Source: Polaromonas sp. (GTDB lineage: Bacteria > Pseudomonadota > Gammaproteobacteria > Burkholderiales > Burkholderiaceae_C). From it: a DNA stretch of 64,000 bases. How positions within the stretch are numbered: position 1 is the first letter of the stretch; each line of letters starts with the position of its first letter. Shown in pieces: positions 57,433 through 64,000 of the stretch. The translations under genes were made by a program, and so were the position numbers. The notes beneath the pieces were generated by a model. The model did no database searches, was not told the origin of the DNA, and was given only the letters and a program-made list of their open reading frames with translations. The DNA lies in NCBI RefSeq assembly GCF_010365105.1, contig NZ_JAAFGZ010000001.1:62001-126000 (forward strand). Direction: 5' to 3'.

Positions 57433-58289
57433 TGCTGCTGGCAGCGGAGATGGGCACCGGATTCGTCGCGGCGCTCGCTGGTATCCTTGGTTTGCTCATT
57501 GGCAGCTTTCTCAATGTCGTCATCTACCGGGTTCCCAGGATGATGGAGCGTCAGTGGGCCGCCGAATGTGCCGAATTGAACGGCGCGCCAGCGCAGCCCG
57601 CAGAAAAGTTCAACCTGCTGGCACCGCGTTCGCGCTGCTCCAGTTGCGGCCATGTGATCCACTGGTACGAAAACATTCCGGTGCTCAGCTATGTTTTCCT
57701 TCGCGGCAAGTGCTCGGCTTGCGGCGCACCTTACGGTGTTCGCTATCCACTTGTCGAGGCCGTCACGGGCGCCCTGTTTTTCTTTTGCGCCTGGCGCTGG
57801 GGTTGGACGATGACGGCGCTGGCCTGGTGCGGATTTTCTGCTGCGCTGCTGGCATTGGCCATGATTGACTGGGACACGACCCTGTTGCCCGACGACATCA
57901 CCTTGCCCCTGCTGTGGGCGGGGCTGATCGCTGCAGCATTGCAGTGGAACCCGGCGGTCGATCTGCCATCGGCCCTGTGGGGCGGGGTGGCCGGCTATCT
58001 TTCACTGTGGGCGGTGTACTGGGCTTTCAAGCTGGCCACCGGCAAGGAAGGCATGGGTTACGGCGATTTCAAGCTGTTTGCCGCGCTCGGGGCCTGGTTT
58101 GGCTGGACCGCGCTGGTGCCCATGATCCTGATGGCTTCGGTGATTGGCGCGGCAGTCGGCATCGCGATGAAGTTCTCCAGCGGCCTGCGCGAGGGCGGCT
58201 ATGTGCCCTTTGGCCCTTTTCTGGCCGGGGCGGGCCTTACCGCGATGATTTTCGGCCCCCAGTCGATTCTTCGGTTCATTGGTTTGTAA
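57432..58289 (+). CDS. pilD: Prepilin peptidase PilD
   Basis: LLIGSFLNVVIYRVPRMM; CSSCGHVIHWYENIPVLSYVFLRGKCSACGAP; GMGYGDFKLFAALGAW. Confidence 0.96.
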   Translation: MLLAAEMGTGFVAALAGILGLLIGSFLNVVIYRVPRMMERQWAAECAELNGAPAQPAEKFNLLAPRSRCSSCGHVIHWYENIPVLSYVFLRGKCSACGAPYGVRYPLVEAVTGALFFFCAWRWGWTMTALAWCGFSAALLALAMIDWDTTLLPDDITLPLLWAGLIAAALQWNPAVDLPSALWGGVAGYLSLWAVYWAFKLATGKEGMGYGDFKLFAALGAWFGWTALVPMILMASVIGAAVGIAMKFSSGLREGGYVPFGPFLAGAGLTAMIFGPQSILRFIGL

Positions 58290-58292
58290 GCC

Positions 58293-58904
58293 ATGCATTC
58301 GTCGATTCAGCGCATCGGCCTGACGGGCGGCATTGGCAGCGGCAAAAGCACCGTGGCGCGCATTCTGGTGGCTTTTGGCGCCGCGTTGATCGATGCGGAT
58401 GTGATTTCCCGCGAACTGACAGCGCCCGGAGGCGCCGCCATCGGCGAACTGGCGAAGCAGTTCGGGCCGCACATCATCACTGCAGAAGGCGCGATGGACC
58501 GTGAGCGCATGCGCCAGCTTGCGTTCAGCGACTCCGCGATCAAAGGGCAGCTCGAAGCCATCATTCATCCGCTGGTCAGCCAGGAATCCACCCGCCAGGC
58601 CAGCGCCGCCGTGCAATCCGGCCGCGCCTGCATCGTGTTCGACATTCCCTTGCTGGTGGAGTCCGGGCGCTGGCGCCAGCAGCTCGACCGCGTGCTGGTG
58701 GTGGACTGTACGGAAGAAACGCAAATTGCCCGTGTCATGGCCAGAAACGCCTTGTCGCGTGAAATGGTCGTGAAAATCATCGCCGGCCAGGCCAGCCGCG
58801 CGCAACGGCTGGCGGCGGCGGATGCCTGTATTTGTAACGAGGGTTTGTCGCTGCATGCGCTTGAGCGGCAGGTGCGTGAGCTGGCGAACAGCTTCGGGCT
58901 ATGA
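58293..58904 (+). CDS. coaE: Dephospho-CoA kinase
   Basis: IGLTGGIGSGKSTVARILVAFGAALIDADVISRELTAPG. Confidence 0.96.
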   Translation: MHSSIQRIGLTGGIGSGKSTVARILVAFGAALIDADVISRELTAPGGAAIGELAKQFGPHIITAEGAMDRERMRQLAFSDSAIKGQLEAIIHPLVSQESTRQASAAVQSGRACIVFDIPLLVESGRWRQQLDRVLVVDCTEETQIARVMARNALSREMVVKIIAGQASRAQRLAAADACICNEGLSLHALERQVRELANSFGL

Positions 58905-58941
58905 TGACAAAACATCTACTGAAGCCAGGAAAACCAGTTCC

Positions 58942-59697
58942 GTGATTCTTTACGAGCATCCCTTCAACGAACGCATACGCACCTATCTGCGGCTTGAGCA
59001 CCTGTTTTTGCGCCTGGCCGAGCTGGTAAAACGGGAAAGCCCGATAGACCATCACCACGCGCTGGCGACCATTTTTGAAATCATGGACGTCGGTGCGCGG
59101 GCAGACCTGAAAACCGATGTGCTCAAGGACATTGAAAAACAGAAACACGTGCTCAACGGCTACCGTGGCAACCCGGTCATCTCCGAGCGGGTGCTTGACG
59201 ACATCACCGCCGAGCTTGAAGCATGTTTTTCCAGCATGAATGAACTCTCCGGCAAGGTCGGCCAGTCATTGACCGAAAACGACTGGCTGATGAGCATTCG
59301 CAGCCGTGTCGGCATTCCGGGCGGCACCTGCGAATTCGACTTGCCGGCCTACCATGCCTGGCAGCACCTTGGCGTCAACGTTCGCCAGCACGACCTGCAG
59401 CGCTGGGTGTCGCCGCTGGTGCCGCTGGCCGAGTCGCTGAACCTGCTGCTCAAACTGGTGCGCGATTCGGGGGCGCCGCAAAAGGTGATCGCGCCAGCCG
59501 GCCAGTACCAGCAAATGCTGCCGCAGGGACGCACGTTCCAGCTGCTGCGGCTGAGGCTGCGTTCGGGCGTCGCGGTGATTCCCGAAATCAGCTGCAACCG
59601 CCTGATGGTGTCGGTGCGTTTCATGTCGCATGACAACGACGGTCGCCAGCAGGCCAGCAACGAGGAAACCGTGTTTGACCTGACACTGTGCACCTGA
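58942..59697 (+). CDS. zapD: Cell division protein ZapD
   Basis: (V)[27 protein letters not shown] start; coaE-zapD-yacG order. Confidence 0.94.
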   Translation: MILYEHPFNERIRTYLRLEHLFLRLAELVKRESPIDHHHALATIFEIMDVGARADLKTDVLKDIEKQKHVLNGYRGNPVISERVLDDITAELEACFSSMNELSGKVGQSLTENDWLMSIRSRVGIPGGTCEFDLPAYHAWQHLGVNVRQHDLQRWVSPLVPLAESLNLLLKLVRDSGAPQKVIAPAGQYQQMLPQGRTFQLLRLRLRSGVAVIPEISCNRLMVSVRFMSHDNDGRQQASNEETVFDLTLCT

Positions 59698-59761
59698 GCC
59701 GGACCAGACCAGACCGAACGCGCATGGCGTCCTTCATCCTCACCCGAACTTCCTTCTTTAC

Positions 59762-59968
59762 ATGAAAAAAGACCCTTCCCCTGTGCGGCAGGTGGTATGT
59801 CCCCATTGCGGCGGTCCCAGTATTTATGCGCCCAGCAATGCTTTTCGTCCCTTTTGCAGCGAACGCTGCAAAAAAACCGACCTGGGTGCCTGGGCGAGCG
59901 AAGATTTCCGCCTGCCCGCCGACACGCCGCCCGATGACGCACTTTACGGCGATCCGAAACTGCATTGA
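59762..59968 (+). CDS. yacG: DNA gyrase inhibitor YacG
   Basis: [42 protein letters not shown]. Confidence 0.95.
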   Translation: MKKDPSPVRQVVCPHCGGPSIYAPSNAFRPFCSERCKKTDLGAWASEDFRLPADTPPDDALYGDPKLH

Positions 59969-60039
59969 GATCTGGCGGGCAGTTGACGGCTGGCCAAAGT
60001 GGAACGGCAGCGTAAGCAGGTAGAAACAGGGAGATAAAC

Positions 60040-60303
60040 ATGAAAAATATCGTAGTCAGGCCATTCTGGACCGCCATGTTCCTGGCGGCCATGCTGGTCG
60101 GCACCGCGCACGCCGGGGCATCTTCTGCAGCTTCCGGCGACAAGCCGGCGGCGTCCGCCAAGAAGAAGAAAAAAACCGGCGCCAGCGGCCAGGTGCGGTT
60201 TTTGCCGGGTTCCGCCGAAACGGTCAAGGAACGCAGCGGCCGTTTGAAGCGTGAATGCGAGGGACAGGTCAATGCCGGTGCCTGCGCAGGCTATACGCGC
60301 TGA
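60040..60303 (+). CDS. Hypothetical small exported Lys-rich protein
   Basis: Signal peptide then ASAKKKKKTGASGQVRFLPGSAETVKERSGRLKRECEGQVNAGACAGYTR. Confidence 0.72.
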   Translation: MKNIVVRPFWTAMFLAAMLVGTAHAGASSAASGDKPAASAKKKKKTGASGQVRFLPGSAETVKERSGRLKRECEGQVNAGACAGYTR

Positions 60304-60314
60304 GGCAGAAACGA

Positions 60315-60338
60315 AAAACGCCCGCAGTGCGGGCGTTG
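60315..60338. terminator. Hairpin between convergent small protein gene and grxD
   Basis: aacgcccgcagtgcgggcgtt flanked by A run. Confidence 0.7.
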
Positions 60339-60357
60339 CAGGTTGGGGACGCCGGCT

Positions 60358-60687
60358 TCAGTCCTGGGGCGTGCCAAGCATTTCCTGGAGTTCACCGTTC
60401 TGGTACATCTCCATCATGATGTCCGAGCCGCCCACGAACTCTCCCTTGACATACAACTGGGGAATGGTCGGCCAGTTGCTGTAGGTCTTGATGCCGTTGC
60501 GGATGCCTTCGTCTTCCAGCACATTGACCGTGGCCGGCTTGGTCACGCCGCAGGCCTTGAGCACCTGGATCGCGCGTCCGGAAAAACCGCACATCGGGAA
60601 CTGGGCCGTGCCCTTCATGAAAAGCACCACATCGCTGGATTTGACAATCTGGTCAATGCGCTGCTGGGTCGGGTCGGTGGGGCTCAT
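60358..60687 (-). CDS. grxD: Monothiol glutaredoxin, Grx4 family
   Basis: VVLFMKGTAQFPMCGFSGRAIQVLKACGV...YSNWPTIPQLYVKGEFVGGSDIMMEM. Confidence 0.96.
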   Translation of the reverse strand: MSPTDPTQQRIDQIVKSSDVVLFMKGTAQFPMCGFSGRAIQVLKACGVTKPATVNVLEDEGIRNGIKTYSNWPTIPQLYVKGEFVGGSDIMMEMYQNGELQEMLGTPQD

Positions 60688-60845
60688 GTTGAAATCCTTC
60701 AGGGTGAAAAGGCCTTTCCAGGCCGTGAGGTCGGTAACCGGCAATGGGGGCCGGAGCGGTGAATGCATGGAATTGAATGCAGCCATTCCTAAAACTGATT
60801 ATCGCCGTCTGCCCAATGCCGCGCACCCATCAGGGATTGTCTCTG

Positions 60846-61697
60846 TCATGCCGTCCATTGTCCGCCCGAGCAGCGCTCGATGCCTGCCAGGTCGTGGCGG
60901 CTCTGCACTTGCAGGAATCCTTGCTGCATTAGCAGCGAGCGGACCTGCACCGCCTGGTCGTAGCCATGCTCCAGAAGCAGCCAGCCGCCCGGCAGCAGGT
61001 GCACGGGCGCCTGCTGGATGATGTGCCGGATGTCGTCAAGCCCGTCCGTGCCGGCAGCCAGCGCCTGCAGCGGTTCATGCGTCAGGGCCGCCAGGTGCGG
61101 GTCGGCGCTGGCAATGTAGGGCGGATTGCTGGCGATCAGGTGAAAGCTTGCACGGACCTGCTCAAGCCAGCAGCTTTCAATGAAGTCCACGGCCAGGCCC
61201 AGCCGCCGGGCGTTTTCACGGGCGACATCCAGCGCACCGGCGCTCGCATCGACCGCCGTGACCTGCGCTTCGCTGCCTGCCGCCTTCAGGCTGTGCGCAA
61301 TGGCCAGGGCAATCGCGCCGCTGCCCGTGCCCAGGTCCAGCACTTGCAGCGGGTGTGCCGCGCCTTGCGCCTTCAACACCTCCAGCGACCATTCCACCAG
61401 GGTTTCGGTATCGGGCCGGGGCACCAGCACGCGCTTGTCGACTTGTAGCGCCAGTCCAAAGAACTCCTTGCTGCCGACGATGTAGGCCAGCGGCTCGCCA
61501 GTCGCCCGGCGCAGGCTCAGCGCGCAAAACAAGTCGATCAACCCTGGCGCGAGTTCGTCGGTGTCATGCGCCAGCAGCCAGGCACGTTCGATGGCGGGCT
61601 TGCCCAGCGCGTGCAGCAGCAGCAACTGGGCGTCCAGCCGGTCGAGCCCAAGGCGTTGGGCCTCTGCCAGGGCTAGCGCGCAGGTGAATGAGTTCAC
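60846..61697 (-). CDS. prmC: Release factor glutamine N5-methyltransferase PrmC
   Basis: VLVPRPDTETLVEW...VLDLGTGSGAIALAIA...IASNPPYIA. Confidence 0.95.
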   Translation of the reverse strand: MNSFTCALALAEAQRLGLDRLDAQLLLLHALGKPAIERAWLLAHDTDELAPGLIDLFCALSLRRATGEPLAYIVGSKEFFGLALQVDKRVLVPRPDTETLVEWSLEVLKAQGAAHPLQVLDLGTGSGAIALAIAHSLKAAGSEAQVTAVDASAGALDVARENARRLGLAVDFIESCWLEQVRASFHLIASNPPYIASADPHLAALTHEPLQALAAGTDGLDDIRHIIQQAPVHLLPGGWLLLEHGYDQAVQVRSLLMQQGFLQVQSRHDLAGIERCSGGQWTA

Positions 61698-61710
61698 GGT
61701 CTTGCTTTGA

Positions 61711-61779
61711 GTTGCTATGTAAATAATAGCTGCTTGTGCTTATGGATACTGCGCAAGAGGGCAATTTGATATAAGAAAC
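61711..61779 (+). repeat. Family A dispersed element, copy m (between prfA and prmC)
   Basis: GTTGCTATGTAAATAATAGCTGCTTGTGCTTATGGATACTGCGCAAGAGGGCAATTTGATATAAG. Confidence 0.9.
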
Positions 61780-61793
61780 AGGGCTTTGTCCGG

Positions 61794-62915
61794 TCAGCCG
61801 CCGTTGTTCGCCGTTTCCAGCTCGTTCAGCTGCTCGGCGCCGCGCGCCACCTGCAGCGCCGTGATGACATCGTCCAGGTCGCCTTCCATGATGGTGAGCA
61901 GCTTGTACAGCGTCAGGTTGATGCGGTGGTCGGTCAGCCGCCCCTGCGGGAAGTTGTAGGTGCGGATGCGGTCGCTGCGGTCGCCGCTGCCAATCAGGCC
62001 CTTACGCTCGGCGGCGTCCTTGGCGGCCTGCGCCGAACGGTCCTTTTCATGGATGCGCGCGGTCAGCACCTTCATGGCCTGCGCCTTGTTGCCGTGCTGG
62101 CTGCGGCCTTCCTGGCATTCGGCGACGATGCCGGTCGGCAGGTGCGTGATGCGCACGGCCGAATCGGTCTTGTTGATGTGCTGGCCGCCGGCGCCGCTGG
62201 CACGGTAGGTGTCGATGCGCAAATCAGCCGGGTTGATCTGGATGGCGACGGCTTCGTCAGGCTCTGCCAGCACGGCCACAGTGCAGGCGCTGGTGTGGAT
62301 GCGGCCCTGGGTTTCGGTTGCCGGCACGCGCTGCACGCGGTGGCCGCCCGACTCGAAGCGCAGCTTGCCGTACACGCCCACGCCCAGAATGTCGGGCGGG
62401 CCGTCGATGCGCAGCACCACTTCCTTGTAGCCGCCGAGCTCGCTTGGCGACTCGCTGATGATCTCGACCTGCCAGCGCTTGCGCTCGGCAAAGCGGGTGT
62501 ACAGGCGAAACAGGTCGGCGGCAAACAGCGCCGATTCGTCGCCGCCCGCACCGGCGCGGATTTCAATAAAGGCCGCACGCTTGTCGTCCGGGTCCTTGGG
62601 AATCAGCATCAGCTGCAGCGCTTCGTCGATTTGCGCGATGTCGGCCTTGGCGGCGTCGATTTCTTCCTCGGCCATGGCCGCCATATCGGGGTCGCTCCTG
62701 GCTTCGGTCAGCATGCTTTCAGCGCCGGCCAGATCGGCCTCGCGGCGGGTGAGGCGGTTGTACTGCTCGGCCACGACGCTGGCTTCGGCGTGCTCGCGGG
62801 TCAGGGTGCGAAATCGGTCCAGGTCACTGACCACGTCGCTGGCAGACAGCAGGGCGTCAAGTTCATGCAGGCGCAAAAGCTGGCGGTCGAGGGTCTGGCG
62901 GAGAAAGGGTTTCAT
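61794..62915 (-). CDS. prfA: Peptide chain release factor 1
   Basis: [50 protein letters not shown]. Confidence 0.97.
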   Translation of the reverse strand: MKPFLRQTLDRQLLRLHELDALLSASDVVSDLDRFRTLTREHAEASVVAEQYNRLTRREADLAGAESMLTEARSDPDMAAMAEEEIDAAKADIAQIDEALQLMLIPKDPDDKRAAFIEIRAGAGGDESALFAADLFRLYTRFAERKRWQVEIISESPSELGGYKEVVLRIDGPPDILGVGVYGKLRFESGGHRVQRVPATETQGRIHTSACTVAVLAEPDEAVAIQINPADLRIDTYRASGAGGQHINKTDSAVRITHLPTGIVAECQEGRSQHGNKAQAMKVLTARIHEKDRSAQAAKDAAERKGLIGSGDRSDRIRTYNFPQGRLTDHRINLTLYKLLTIMEGDLDDVITALQVARGAEQLNELETANNGG

Positions 62916-63011
62916 GGGCAAGGACAAGAAGGCATCAGGGGAGGCTTCCGGCAACTTGCCGGGAGGAGGGCGCAGTGTGCTTTGGCGGCTGCGGCGGTTC
63001 GAAGCCCGTCG

Positions 63012-64000
63012 CTAACGCTCTTTGCGATCTGCCGTGGCCCGGGGCGTCTGGCCTCGCAGGAACAGCTTGGACACGGTGCGCGCCGTGGCTTCTCGGCTGC
63101 TGGCATCGCCCGCATGCAGCTCGGCCATGGCGCCGTGCAGCATTTTTTGCGTCAGGCCACGGCTCATGGCTTCGAGCACTTCCTCGATGGACTCGCCCCG
63201 GGCCAGCAGTTTTTTGGCGCGTCCGATCTCCAGCGCGCGCCAGGTATCGGCCTGCGCATTGAGCTGCTGGATCAGCGGCACGCTGCCGCGCTGGTCCAGC
63301 CAGTGCATGAAGTTCTGCACGCCCGCGTCGATGATGACCTCGGCTTCGGCCACTGCCGCCTGCCGGCTGTCGCGGCCGGTCTGCACCACATGCGCCAGGT
63401 CATCGACGGTGTAGAGGTAAACATCGGACAGCGCCTTGACTTCGGGCTCGATGTCACGTGGCACCGCCAGATCGACCATGAACATCGGCCGGTACCGGCG
63501 TTGCTTCAGTGCGCGCTCTACCGCGCCCAGGCCGATGATGGGCAGGGTGCTCGCGGTGCAGCTGATGACCGCGTCGAATTCATGCAGGCGGTCGGGCAGG
63601 TCGCCCAGGCGCATCACCTCGGCGCCAAAGCGGCTGGCGAGTTTTTCGCCGCGCGCCAGGGAGCGATTGGCAATTGCCATGGCCTTGGGGTTTTTGGCGG
63701 CGAAATGGGTGGCCGCCAGGTCGATCATTTCACCGGCGCCGACAAACAGCACCTTGATGTCGCCCAGGTCTTCAAACAGCTGGCCGGCCAGCCGCACGGC
63801 GGCGGCGGCCATGCTGATGCTGTGCGCGCCGATTTCGGTGCTGGTGCGAACCTCTTTGGCCACGCAAAAGGAGCGCTGGAACAGCTGGTGCAGCGTGGTG
63901 CCCATTGCGCCAGCGTCTTCGGCTGCGCGCACCGCGTCTTTCATCTGGCCGAGGATCTGCGGCTCGCCCAGCACCATCGAATCGAGGCCGCTGGCGACGC
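63012..64000 (-). CDS. hemA: Glutamyl-tRNA reductase (5' end beyond window)
   Basis: [21 protein letters not shown]...[16 protein letters not shown] open at the window edge. Confidence 0.95.
   Translation of the reverse strand, partial: VASGLDSMVLGEPQILGQMKDAVRAAEDAGAMGTTLHQLFQRSFCVAKEVRTSTEIGAHSISMAAAAVRLAGQLFEDLGDIKVLFVGAGEMIDLAATHFAAKNPKAMAIANRSLARGEKLASRFGAEVMRLGDLPDRLHEFDAVISCTASTLPIIGLGAVERALKQRRYRPMFMVDLAVPRDIEPEVKALSDVYLYTVDDLAHVVQTGRDSRQAAVAEAEVIIDAGVQNFMHWLDQRGSVPLIQQLNAQADTWRALEIGRAKKLLARGESIEEVLEAMSRGLTQKMLHGAMAELHAGDASSREATARTVSKLFLRGQTPRATADRKER

Noticed and set aside
1-64000. CRISPR arrays, prophage, toxin-antitoxin, anti-phage defence or biosynthetic clusters
   Set aside because: Searched for by eye on both strands; no direct-repeat arrays, integrases, transposases or defence gene signatures seen in the window.

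Overview
The window is a housekeeping-rich chromosomal segment from a high-GC betaproteobacterium. Gene order and content look Comamonadaceae/Polaromonas-like, which is inference. I support about 55 CDS, one tRNA-Met and several hairpin terminators. Main blocks: two enoyl-CoA hydratases; M61 peptidase, MarC, DsbC, UbiH-like, MOSC, SulP, YchF; dusB-fis-purH; hemL with a ThiD-like kinase; a rubredoxin heading a pilGHIJ-chpA (Chp) cluster; photolyase; yqgE-yqgF-pyrR-pyrB-pyrC'; a divergent iron-type ABC ATPase/permease pair; a CsbD / Cys-repeat protein / Stealth / hybrid kinase / CsbD block; a complete type II secretion cluster (gspF-E-D-N-M-L-K-J-I-H-G with divergent gspC); pilB-pilC-pilD-coaE-zapD-yacG; grxD, prmC, prfA and partial hemA. 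I see no CRISPR array, transposase or prophage genes. The most interesting signal is non-coding: (A) a dispersed family of about 12 two-hairpin elements (about 60-72 bp, core GCTATT..AATAGCTGCTTGCGCA...TGCGCAAGAGGC), mostly at gene 3' ends, some of which appear co-opted into coding sequence, including the hydrophobic core of the GspD signal peptide and the C-terminal tail of the ABC ATPase; and (B) a second structured repeat of about 95 bp found twice, each time immediately after a stop codon inside an operon (pyrB/pyrC' and gspG/gspH).
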